Assembly: GCA_016868785.1 (NCBI GenBank)
Contig: VGFS01000015.1
Coordinates: forward strand, 1 to 46,535
DNA length: 46,535 bases
Direction: 5' to 3'
Source of the DNA: Bacteroidota bacterium
GTDB taxonomy: Bacteria > Bacteroidota > Bacteroidia > NS11-12g > UBA955
In this document: piece by piece, positions 28,801 through 36,373 of the stretch
Numbering within the stretch: the first letter of the stretch is position 1
Layout: every line of letters begins with the position of its first letter
Position numbers and translations under genes: made by a program
Notes under the pieces: model-generated
Told to the model about the DNA's origin: nothing
Database searches by the model: none
Seen by the model: only the letters and a program-made list of their open reading frames with translations

Positions 28801-29596
28801 TGTAACCTACACCACTTACCGTAACATCGATTTCTCTACCATCACAGGTTTCCGTGGTACATTCTCTATGAATGATATTGGTGGTGTTGGTGGTATCCCC
28901 GGACCATTCTCGTTTGTTGCCAGTTACATGTTGCAATTTGCCGATGGTACTGGATCAAACATTAGTTCTCAGGCGGCTTTGATTGCTTCGAATCAACCCA
29001 ACTTGCGGAACGTGATTCCTTTGGGTGAATTGGATATCCGTCACAACATCAAATTGATGGCCACCTGGGCTTATGGTGGTGGTATTGACCCTAAGACCAA
29101 AAAGAACTTGTACTTAGGTCCCAAAATCAATGGAAAAGAGATTTTCAAATACGCGAGCTTTAACATTATCTCAAATTCATACAGCGGTACGCCATACACT
29201 CCAACAGTTCGTCCTGTACAGGTGGGTGCTGTGGATCGTGCTCAAATCAAAGGAGTTCCCTATGGCGCTCGATTGCCTTGGCAGCAAACCTTTGACATCA
29301 ACATCACCAAAGGGGTTCGTTTCAACCGTGAAGACAATGGAAAGCCATTGATAATGAGTGTGTTCTTCTGGGTTCAGAACGTGTTGAATGCGCGCAATGT
29401 GAATTCGGTTTATCCATTTACTGGTCAAGCGATGGATGATGGATTTATCAATTCTCCCCAAGGTCAATTGTTGGCTAAGAACCAGATTGATGCTCAGAGT
29501 TACATTGACCTGTATAAAATTATGTTGGCTTCTCAAACAGGCATGTTGGGTGCACCCAGAACCGTGCGTGTAGGTGTTCGTATCAACTTCAACTAA
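25808..29596 (+). CDS. TonB-dependent receptor with carboxypeptidase-regulatory-like N-terminal domain
   Basis: 1262 residues with a signal peptide ending VSAQ. Residues ~28-105 form a carboxypeptidase-regulatory-like beta-sandwich (DQDGRNLSGVKI, GNVGFPTLSPGKYGVRATKEGY). A plug domain follows with GISVRGTRADGNGNFIDG and GGIPAMYGDLTGG, and then a long barrel ending in RVGVRINFN. It is an outer-membrane active transporter or a surface-complex component energised by TonB. No SusD-like lipoprotein is adjacent. The two downstream genes encode a T9SS type A surface protein and a PorV/PorQ-family protein, separated by only 18 and 11 bp, so the three probably work together. The ligand is unknown. Confidence 0.85.
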   Translation: MKYMLRKIMALAVVVLTIGVVSAQTNFADVRVKAKDQDGRNLSGVKIVMLLNNIEVASDTTDSDGNVGFPTLSPGKYGVRATKEGYPDQQIENLQLQAGPNPDEEIIFLKSGSGTMGPAIIKVKGKRAPVDFLKSESVIDGAKIVGSGQRGTGLLESTNAAILTTPQGISVRGTRADGNGNFIDGQRVIGGGGLPTLGTEQISANVGGIPAMYGDLTGGVFSSTSKSATDRVVTAVEGITSTGLDPFGYNTVEGFISGPIWVKEEKDPSTGKTKRNVKLGYMMNANLGYAKDPNPTRTGVYVVNESKLAEIENNPLVFTPNGFVHSASYLRTEEFDLLKARPNSANGNGNFIGKLEWRPNQYVSVTGYASYFYSSGLAASNSVMNYKNNARGDNQTFRTYLLFTQNFKTNKESSIKNAFYSVRAEYQNTYALTRDARHLDNIFDYGYIGKFQSYPTAVFQYANYDPSQNPNKEPKIVRDQFGNYVQLRNYWEQVGYADSLMTFAASDKNPLRAKYTENIYDYYDSRGFKIQNMNTLLINQGLVNGMNPNGVYSLHGTPGGITAGYSKSNTERYGVFAVGQMSVQPKTVNGRERTKHDLQAGFYYEQQISRGYGLGANGLWILMRQQMNKHILELDVSNPILSYDANGQFTDTVRYNRLINYGEQSHFDRAFRDKLIAKGEKDVYGNTIDERSFVDINSYDPGMFDLNMFNADELLNNGNGFVSYFGYDHLGNKVNGKPSIEQFLNNKDQRTIGAFQPVYIAAWLQDQFRFKDLVFRLGMRMERYDANQLVLKDPYTLYPIKTAAEVTEINGLAISHPGNIGEDYRVYVNDIQAPTKIIGYRNGDRWFNADGSELKSAEFLANQTSNGRIAPYLVNPNKLELTKDALEDFTPVLNVLPRVWFSFPLEPERKSFYVSYDVLAQRPNAGASFLSIDELYYLKNRQGSTISNGSLQPRIKTDYEVGYKQIFGVKKDRGLEIAASYSENRKDFGLYQISQGYPVTYTTYRNIDFSTITGFRGTFSMNDIGGVGGIPGPFSFVASYMLQFADGTGSNISSQAALIASNQPNLRNVIPLGELDIRHNIKLMATWAYGGGIDPKTKKNLYLGPKINGKEIFKYASFNIISNSYSGTPYTPTVRPVQVGAVDRAQIKGVPYGARLPWQQTFDINITKGVRFNREDNGKPLIMSVFFWVQNVLNARNVNSVYPFTGQAMDDGFINSPQGQLLAKNQIDAQSYIDLYKIMLASQTGMLGAPRTVRVGVRINFN

Positions 29597-29614
29597 AAAG
29601 AAAAGAAAGAATTT

Positions 29615-32600
29615 ATGAAACGATTAGGAATATTTTTACTCTCTGCGTTGTTGGTTTCAATGGCGGTTGCCCGTCCTATTGTGAACTTGAATGGCCGAGG
29701 AAATGCTCCCCGTGTAGATCGTAGAGCGGGTCAGTTCGCCAATACGTGTGAACCTGCTTCACAGAGTGCGGATTTGGATGTGAACAACGTTCGAACCAAG
29801 CTGTTGAACGGTGGTGACATGTGGTGGGATTTGAACAACCCGAAATATGAAATTCCCAAAATTAACGATCCAAATGCCGTTCGGAAACATGCGATGTTTG
29901 CGGGTGCGATTTGGATTGGTGGTCGTGATAATGGGGGTAGTTTGAAGTTGGCAGCGATGACTTATCGTCAAAAAGGTTCTGACTTTTGGCCAGGTCCATT
30001 GGACACAACTACAGCAGGTACCGACCCGGTGCGTTGTAAAGCGTACGACAAAATGTGGAAGGTAACCCGTGACGAGCTGGAAGATTTTGAAAGCAGCAAA
30101 TATTTGAATCAAAGCACAGGCATTCGCGATTGGCCTGCGGGTCGTCAGCGTGCCATCCTTTTTGGCAATGAAGCGAAATATTTGGCTCCATACAAAGAAG
30201 TGACTCCTGATGGTGTATATGACCCTTTTGCTGGGGAGCACCCTGTTTTGGATGACCGTCGCCCTTCGATTGACAATGGTGTAGACAAGCAGCCTGATAT
30301 GTTTATCTGGTGGGTTTACAATGACAAGGGTAATATTCACAGTGAAACCCAAGGTCAACCCATTGGTATTGAAATTCAAACAACGGGTTTTGCGTTTGCC
30401 ACCAACGATGAGGTGAACAACATGACTTTCTACAGCTCAAAGATTATTAACCGTGGATTTACAACATTGAACGATTGTTACATGGGACAGTGGGTAGATG
30501 CCGATTTGGGTAACTATGCCGATGACTATGTGGGTTGTGACGTAGGCCGTTCATTGGGATACTGTTACAATGGTGACGATGATGATGAAGGGGTTTTGGG
30601 TTATGGATTGAATCCTCCTACTGTGGGTGTGGACTATTTTGAAGGTCCCACTGATTCAGCAGGCAATCAATTGGGTTTGAGTCACTATATGTACTACAAC
30701 AACGACAACGACCCAGTTCGTGGTAACCCTGGTGAGGCCATTGAGTATTACAATTTGTTGCAAGGTAAGTGGTTAGGTGGTCAGAATGTAACGTATGGCG
30801 GAACAGGATTTGGTGGTTCTAAGCCAGCCAAGTATATGTTCCCTGGAGACACAGATCCTTCATATTCTTTGGAGACATGGACAGAAAAAATTGCCGGTAA
30901 TAAACCCGGCGACCGTCGTTTCTTGCAATCCACAGGTCCATTCACATTGCGTCCAGGACAGGTTCAAAGAATCACGGTGGGTGTAGTTTGGGCTCGTACA
31001 ACCAGTGGTGGTGCTGCAGGTTCGTTGAATTTGTTGAAGATTGCTTCAGACAAAGCACAGACTTTGTTCAATAACAACTTCAAAATTTTGGATGGTCCAA
31101 ACGCACCTGATATTGAGATTCAAGAGATGGAGCAAGAGTTGGTAATGAAGTTTTTGAATACCAACAGCAATAAAGTTGAGAACTACACTGAGAAGTATAA
31201 GGATGCCAATAACAAGGAGCGTACTTATAAGTTCGAAGGTTACATGGTGTATCAGTTGAAAGATGCGACTGTGAACACGGGTGATTTGGATAATATCGAC
31301 AAAGCGAGATTGTTGTTCCAGTGTGATATGAAGAATAACCGTGGTATGATCGTTAACAAGGTGTACGATCCCAAATTGGCGGCTTTGTTGCCAGTGGTAA
31401 AAGTGGAGGGTGCTGACCAAGGAGTTCAACATACGTGGAGCATCAAGAATGACTTGTTTGCAACTACATCGAATACTCAATTGGTCGACTTCAAACCCGT
31501 ATATTACATGGTGTTATCATATGCGATTTTGGCGGATGATTCATTGCAGGTTGACCCAAATCAGTTCTTGGCAGGTCGTAGAAATATCAAGACGTACAAA
31601 GCCATTCCACACAAGGTGGAGCCAGAACAATTCGGTACAGAATTACAATCAAGCTATGGCAGTGGTCCAGTATTGACCCGTTTGGCCGGTCGCGGTAATG
31701 GTGGAAACGTATTGGAATTCACCAAAGAAACCGTAGATGAAATATTGAAGAACGGTTTTGCCAAGGAAGCTACTTATGTGGCGGGTTCTGGTCCTGTTAA
31801 AATCAAAGTGGTGGATCCTATCAAAGTGCCAAATGCAAAGTTTGAATTTGTATTGCGCGAGAACAAGGCATCTTTGGCCTCTGGTTTGAAAGATTCAATC
31901 ACCAAAAATACTGGCTGGTATATGGTGAAGAAGGGTGCTACTGATTTGGAGAATGACACCATCTTCAGCGATACAATTATCGGTGTTGGTTTTGAGTCGG
32001 TTCAAGGTCGTCGCGGTAAGAACAACAAGACAACAGAAACCTTGGCTGATTGGGGCTTTAGTGTGGAAGTTGAGCAGGTTTTCAACCCGGGTGAAAATGC
32101 CACAGCCGATCCCAGTAACGGTATGTTAAGTTGGAATGTGACATGGGAAAACAACGGTAAACAATGGTTAACCGCAGTTGCGGATAACGATGCACAAAAT
32201 ACCGCAAACTCTGGTGCCTTGTGGCAAAACTGGATTCGCGCTGGTAGCAACGGTAGGGGTGGAACGTTTGATCCTTTGATTCACGATTTCTTCAACCAAG
32301 ATGGTACACCGGCTGATCCAGGCCAAGCTTTCGAACGTATTTGGAATGGAAGAATCGCGCCATATGGTTTGGTAGCTCGCGAGAAATTAACCGCACAAGG
32401 CAGAAATACTTATGGATTTGCGTGGTGGGGTAATTCTTCAGGGTTGCAGAACCCGTTGAGTGAATTGGCCAGTGTGAGAATTGTAATTACTAAGGATAAA
32501 AACCTCTGGACCCGTTGTCCGGTGTTGGAGATGTCTGATGATGAATTGAAAAATTCAAACGACGGACAAATGGAGAAATTCAACATGCGTTACGCCCCTT

Positions 32601-33505
32601 CTGTTGATAAGGATGGTAATCCAATTTCAGGTTCTATGGGCTTGAGTTGGTTCCCAGGCTATGCCATCAACTTGGAAACCGGCGAGCGTTTGGCTATGGC
32701 TTTCTCAGAGGATAGTTATTTGGGTGGAGAGAACGGAAAAGACATGATTTGGAATCCTACCGATAAGGTATACAACGACAATGGTAACTATCCTGCGATG
32801 GGTGGTAAACACTTCGTGTATATTTTTGGAACGGGTGTGAGTGGTATCTCTCGTAACATCAGAGGAGAGCGTTACATGGGTGAGAATGAAGCGAACTTCC
32901 AACGTTTCAAAACGGCTTTGTTGCCATCAGCACCCGGTGGAAAAGTTGCCACTTTGGATAAGACGCGTTTGCTTTCTCAGATCATGTGGGTGATGCCAAC
33001 ATACATGGCGGCCGGATACAAAATGGAGAACAAAAATGTGCCTCCAACCGATGTGGCCTTCAACATTAACATCCGTAAGGCTTACACAACCTACGACGCG
33101 GGTAATAACATCAACAACAACCGTCCAATATACTCTTTTGATGCAGCGAGCATCGCACCGAAAGTTTCAAATGAGTTCGGAAGAAAGAGCTTGGATTTGG
33201 TGAATGTTGTGCCAAACCCTTACCGCGGATACAGTGAGTACGAAAACAGTCCGATCGATTCAAGGGTGAAAATCACCAACTTGCCACCGGAGTGTACCAT
33301 CACCATTTTTGACATGGCGGGTAACGTGATTCGTCGTGTAAACAAGGCGGACAACAATACTTACTACGAGTGGGATTTGAAAAATGGAAGTAACGTGCCT
33401 ATTGCCTCTGGATTGTACTTGATTCACGTTAAGACAAAAGATTTGGGTGAGAAGGTAGTTCGTTGGTACGGTATCATGCATGCCATTGATTTGGATACTT
33501 ATTAA
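29615..33505 (+). CDS. Large T9SS type A cargo (surface or secreted protein)
   Basis: 1296 residues with a signal peptide (about 1-19). No catalytic domain is recognised. The C-terminus (about residues 1200-1296) is a variant type A T9SS sorting domain: VVPNPYRGYSEYENSP, VKITNLPPECTITIFDMAGNVIRRV, ending GLYLIHVKTKDLGEKVVRWYG plus an unusual ~9-residue tail. The mature part is Asn/Gly/Asp-rich with acidic runs near residues 322-330 that could bind Ca2+. It sits between a TonB-dependent receptor and a PorV-family gene. Export across the outer membrane by T9SS is expected from the sorting domain; the job at the surface is unknown. Confidence 0.8.
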   Translation: MKRLGIFLLSALLVSMAVARPIVNLNGRGNAPRVDRRAGQFANTCEPASQSADLDVNNVRTKLLNGGDMWWDLNNPKYEIPKINDPNAVRKHAMFAGAIWIGGRDNGGSLKLAAMTYRQKGSDFWPGPLDTTTAGTDPVRCKAYDKMWKVTRDELEDFESSKYLNQSTGIRDWPAGRQRAILFGNEAKYLAPYKEVTPDGVYDPFAGEHPVLDDRRPSIDNGVDKQPDMFIWWVYNDKGNIHSETQGQPIGIEIQTTGFAFATNDEVNNMTFYSSKIINRGFTTLNDCYMGQWVDADLGNYADDYVGCDVGRSLGYCYNGDDDDEGVLGYGLNPPTVGVDYFEGPTDSAGNQLGLSHYMYYNNDNDPVRGNPGEAIEYYNLLQGKWLGGQNVTYGGTGFGGSKPAKYMFPGDTDPSYSLETWTEKIAGNKPGDRRFLQSTGPFTLRPGQVQRITVGVVWARTTSGGAAGSLNLLKIASDKAQTLFNNNFKILDGPNAPDIEIQEMEQELVMKFLNTNSNKVENYTEKYKDANNKERTYKFEGYMVYQLKDATVNTGDLDNIDKARLLFQCDMKNNRGMIVNKVYDPKLAALLPVVKVEGADQGVQHTWSIKNDLFATTSNTQLVDFKPVYYMVLSYAILADDSLQVDPNQFLAGRRNIKTYKAIPHKVEPEQFGTELQSSYGSGPVLTRLAGRGNGGNVLEFTKETVDEILKNGFAKEATYVAGSGPVKIKVVDPIKVPNAKFEFVLRENKASLASGLKDSITKNTGWYMVKKGATDLENDTIFSDTIIGVGFESVQGRRGKNNKTTETLADWGFSVEVEQVFNPGENATADPSNGMLSWNVTWENNGKQWLTAVADNDAQNTANSGALWQNWIRAGSNGRGGTFDPLIHDFFNQDGTPADPGQAFERIWNGRIAPYGLVAREKLTAQGRNTYGFAWWGNSSGLQNPLSELASVRIVITKDKNLWTRCPVLEMSDDELKNSNDGQMEKFNMRYAPSVDKDGNPISGSMGLSWFPGYAINLETGERLAMAFSEDSYLGGENGKDMIWNPTDKVYNDNGNYPAMGGKHFVYIFGTGVSGISRNIRGERYMGENEANFQRFKTALLPSAPGGKVATLDKTRLLSQIMWVMPTYMAAGYKMENKNVPPTDVAFNINIRKAYTTYDAGNNINNNRPIYSFDAASIAPKVSNEFGRKSLDLVNVVPNPYRGYSEYENSPIDSRVKITNLPPECTITIFDMAGNVIRRVNKADNNTYYEWDLKNGSNVPIASGLYLIHVKTKDLGEKVVRWYGIMHAIDLDTY

Positions 33506-33516
33506 TAAAAAAGAAG

Positions 33517-34620
33517 ATGAATCGCAGACAAAAAAATATATTTTTGGCCGGATTGATGACCATCGGTGTGGTGGCCACTGCTGTCGCTGGTAACCCCGAG
33601 CGTCAAGGTCAGGCTGGATCAGCGCAGTTGACCATTAACGGCTGGGCGCGTTCTAGCGGTATGGGATGGGCTTACGGTGGTAAAGTGAGCGGTACAGAGG
33701 CCATGTACATGAACGTGGCTGGTTTGGACCGTATCAAGAACACAACCGAAATGAGTTTCTCTCGCACAGAGTGGTTGATGGGTTCAGGTATTGCTATCAA
33801 CAATGCGGGTTTTGCCCAAAAAGTGGGTGAAAGCGGAACCTTTGGTATCCATGTGATGCAATATGCAATCAAGCCCATTGATATCACCACGGAACAAAAT
33901 CCATACGGTGGTATTGGTACTTTCCGCGTGAACATGACCAACATCGGTTTGGCTTATTCTAAGAGTTTCAGCAGCAACATTTCGGCTGGGATCATGGCAA
34001 AAATGGTGTCTGAGGGTATTCCTGATGCGCAGGCTTCGGGCATCGCATTGGATGCAGGTGTACAATACGTGACAACCTTACGTCCAGTACGTGGTGGTGT
34101 TAAGAAAGACGATTTCCGATTTGGTATTAGCATGAAAAACATCGGTCCGGATATGCAACATTCCGGGGATGGTTTGAGCTATAAGGCGATTTTGGACAAC
34201 GGTACTTTCAGCAAAACCGTTCAGGTGAAAGTGGACAACATCAAGTTGCCTGCGTTGTTAAACATTGCGGCATCGTATGATGTTAAGTTGGATTCTGATC
34301 CAAATCAGTACGACAACAAACTTACCTTGGGCTTTGGTTTTACCAACTTTGCGTTCAGTGCCAACCAATTGACTTTGGCTGCAGAATACAGTTACAAAGA
34401 ATTTTTGTCGCTCCGCGCTGGCTTTGCCTACCAAGAGGGAATCTTGAACGAGGAAACCCGTCCGTCTGCCTTCACTGGCCCGATGGCTGGTTTGAGCTAT
34501 GACTGGAAGATGGGTGAAGACGGCAATACGGTGAGCTTGGATTACTCTTACAGAGCCACCAATCCTTTCAGCGGTGTACATTCATTTGGTATTCGCATCG
34601 GATTGGGTGCTGCTGAATAA
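33517..34620 (+). CDS. PorV/PorQ-family outer-membrane protein
   Basis: 367 residues with a signal peptide ending VAG. The sequence has the PorV/PorQ (UPF0164-like) pattern: SGMGWAYGGKVSGTEAMYMNVAGL, the strand-rich middle with GLAYSKSFSSNISAGIMAKM, and an outer-membrane final strand near FGIRIGLGAAE. PorV is the outer-membrane shuttle that carries T9SS cargo from the translocon to the attachment complex. This paralogue follows a T9SS cargo gene by 11 bp and may be dedicated to it. It could be PorV itself, but the operon context favours a paralogue. Confidence 0.82.
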   Translation: MNRRQKNIFLAGLMTIGVVATAVAGNPERQGQAGSAQLTINGWARSSGMGWAYGGKVSGTEAMYMNVAGLDRIKNTTEMSFSRTEWLMGSGIAINNAGFAQKVGESGTFGIHVMQYAIKPIDITTEQNPYGGIGTFRVNMTNIGLAYSKSFSSNISAGIMAKMVSEGIPDAQASGIALDAGVQYVTTLRPVRGGVKKDDFRFGISMKNIGPDMQHSGDGLSYKAILDNGTFSKTVQVKVDNIKLPALLNIAASYDVKLDSDPNQYDNKLTLGFGFTNFAFSANQLTLAAEYSYKEFLSLRAGFAYQEGILNEETRPSAFTGPMAGLSYDWKMGEDGNTVSLDYSYRATNPFSGVHSFGIRIGLGAAE

Positions 34621-34634
34621 TTAAAACGATTTTA

Positions 34635-34642
34635 TATATTTG
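34635..34642 (+). promoter_or_regulatory. Candidate -7 element upstream of greA
   Basis: TATATTTG, a full TAnnTTTG match. At the correct distance upstream there is CTG (34613-34615), a two-of-three match to TTG with a 19-bp spacer. Its predicted start site falls at the first bases of the hairpin at 34647. Confidence 0.45.
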
Positions 34643-34646
34643 TATT

Positions 34647-34685
34647 ATGTGCATCAGTGTAAAACGCTGGTGCACATTTTTTCTT
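34647..34685 (+). terminator. Intrinsic terminator between the PorV-family gene and greA
   Basis: A 13-bp stem (arms 34647-34659 and 34665-34677, two G-U pairs) with loop TAAAA, followed by a T-tract (34677-34685, broken by one C). It ends transcription of the TonB receptor/cargo/PorV operon, or acts as an attenuator in the greA leader. Confidence 0.8.
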
Positions 34686-34699
34686 AAAACACATCAACC

Positions 34700-35173
34700 A
34701 TGAGCGATATTCAATATTTATCGAAAGAAGGATTAGAGAAAATGAAGCAGGAATTGCACTTCATGAAGCATGAAGAGCGTCCGCGCATCACCCAGGCCAT
34801 CGCGGAAGCGCGCGACAAAGGTGATTTGAGTGAGAATGCGGAATACGATGCCGCGAAAGAAGCTCAAGGAATTTTAGAATCGAAAATCAACCAGTTGGAA
34901 CACATGATTGCCAATGCAAGGGTGTTAGACAGTTCCATGTTGGATACCAGTAAGGTGAGCATCATGTGCAACGTAAAGGTGAAAAACCACAATGTTGGCA
35001 AGGAGGCTGTTTACCGTTTGGTGGCTGAGAGTGAAGCGAATTTGAAAGAGAATAAAATTTCCATTAAGAGTGCCATTGCCCAAGGATTGATGGGTAAAGC
35101 GGTGGGTGATGTGGTAAGCATCAATGTCCCTGCAGGTGTGGTGAAACTGGAGATTTTGGACATCAGCATTTAA
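34700..35173 (+). CDS. greA: Transcription elongation factor GreA
   Basis: 157 residues, standard length. It rescues backtracked RNA polymerase by stimulating transcript cleavage. The N-terminal coiled coil carries the catalytic-tip signature GDLSENAEYDAAKEAQ, with the paired acidic residues. The C-terminal FKBP-like domain ends GKAVGDVVSINVPAGVVKLEIL. A promoter-like element followed directly by a terminator hairpin precedes the gene. HIT follows after 6 bp. Confidence 0.97.
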   Translation: MSDIQYLSKEGLEKMKQELHFMKHEERPRITQAIAEARDKGDLSENAEYDAAKEAQGILESKINQLEHMIANARVLDSSMLDTSKVSIMCNVKVKNHNVGKEAVYRLVAESEANLKENKISIKSAIAQGLMGKAVGDVVSINVPAGVVKLEILDISI

Positions 35174-35179
35174 ACATTT

Positions 35180-35572
35180 ATGGCATCGATCTTTTCAAAA
35201 ATTGTTGCTGGTGAGATTCCCTGTCACAAAGTTTGTGAGGACGACCATCATTTGGCATTTTTGGATATCATGCCATTGGTGCATGGACACGTTTTGGTGA
35301 TTCCAAAGCGGGAGGTCGATTATATTTTTGATTTGGAGCCCGCGGAATTGGCCGCTTTGTGGCAGTTTGCACAACGCGTGTCGCACGCGGTTCGGAAGTC
35401 TGTGACGTGCAAACGCATTGGTACGGCGGTGATTGGTTTGGAGGTGCCACATGCGCACATTCATTTGGTGCCGATGCAAACGGTGGGCGACATCAACTTT
35501 ACCAAGGAAAAATTACACCCCAGTTCGGAAGAATTGATGTCGATGGCGGCATTGATTCAATCGCATTTGTGA
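35180..35572 (+). CDS. HIT-family nucleotide-binding protein
   Basis: 130 residues. It has the histidine triad HAHIHLVPM near residue 93 and the N-terminal SIFSKIVAGEIPCHKV typical of HinT-like purine nucleoside phosphoramidases. The conserved fold includes FLDIMPLVHGHVLVIPK. The physiological substrate is unknown. It lies 6 bp after greA and is probably co-transcribed with it, a pairing common in Bacteroidota. Confidence 0.95.
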   Translation: MASIFSKIVAGEIPCHKVCEDDHHLAFLDIMPLVHGHVLVIPKREVDYIFDLEPAELAALWQFAQRVSHAVRKSVTCKRIGTAVIGLEVPHAHIHLVPMQTVGDINFTKEKLHPSSEELMSMAALIQSHL

Positions 35573-35581
35573 GTAGGTTTG
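35552..35581 (+). promoter_or_regulatory. Promoter for lgt-holB
   Basis: TTG at 35552-35554, exactly 19 bp, then TAGGTTTG at 35574-35581, a full match to the Bacteroidota sigma-A consensus. It overlaps the 3' end of the HIT gene. The -7 element ends 6 nt before the lgt ATG, so the leader would be very short or absent. Confidence 0.75.
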
Positions 35582-35587
35582 TAATCC

Positions 35588-36373
35588 ATGAAGCCCGAGT
35601 TGTTTCATATCGGCGGGATTACCCTATACAGTTACGGATTGTTCATTCTGTTGGGGATAGTTGCGGCGTTTTTGCACTTGTATTTCAACCGGGTTCGGTT
35701 GGGTATGGACGTGGATTCAATCAGTGAATTGATTTTGTGGTGTGGTGCGGGGGTATTTGTGGGGGGCAAATTGTTTTTTTTCTTCGAGGACCCAGTAAAA
35801 TATTGGAACAACATGGGACATTTTATGTCGCACCTGGGCGATGGCTTTGTGTTTTACGGGTCGTTCTTGGTAACGTTGCCGGTATTGTATTGGTGGTTTA
35901 GACAGCGGGGTTGGGATTTTTGGGATCGGATGGATGATGTGGGGATTGCGGGTGCTTGGGTGCATGCTCTTGGGAAAATTGGCTGTTTGATGGCGGGATG
36001 TTGCCATGGGCTGGTTTGCAAACCGGGGGAATGGGGGATTGTATTTAGGGATTCTAAGTCGCACGCCGAGCCGTTAGGCGAGGCGTTATATCCGGTTCAA
36101 CTGTGGGACTCCGCCATTATTTTGTTGAGCATTGCCATCATGTATTGGCTTCAGCGTCGAGGGAAATCGTTTTCCGGGCAGGTATTTTTGCTTTATGCAC
36201 TGGTGTATGGCATCGGCCGATACATCACAGAAGGATATCGCGGTGATGGTGAACGTGGTTTTGTTTTTGGTGGCTTGTTTTCCCATAGCCAATTCATCGC
36301 CATTTTGGTGGTGGTTGGGTCGATGTTGTTGTACGGATATTTGAAAAAACGGGGGTTAAGGAATACGCTATGA
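35588..36373 (+). CDS. lgt: Prolipoprotein diacylglyceryl transferase
   Basis: 261-residue polytopic inner-membrane enzyme that attaches diacylglycerol to the lipobox Cys of prolipoproteins. Landmarks are YSYGLFILLGI near the N-terminus, DGFVFYGSFL, and GKIGCLMAGCCHG, followed by LYPVQLWDS and the C-terminal YGIGRYITEGYRGD with conserved Arg and Glu. It ends in ATGA, overlapping the holB start. The lipoprotein at 1-505 is a potential substrate in this window. Confidence 0.95.
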   Translation: MKPELFHIGGITLYSYGLFILLGIVAAFLHLYFNRVRLGMDVDSISELILWCGAGVFVGGKLFFFFEDPVKYWNNMGHFMSHLGDGFVFYGSFLVTLPVLYWWFRQRGWDFWDRMDDVGIAGAWVHALGKIGCLMAGCCHGLVCKPGEWGIVFRDSKSHAEPLGEALYPVQLWDSAIILLSIAIMYWLQRRGKSFSGQVFLLYALVYGIGRYITEGYRGDGERGFVFGGLFSHSQFIAILVVVGSMLLYGYLKKRGLRNTL

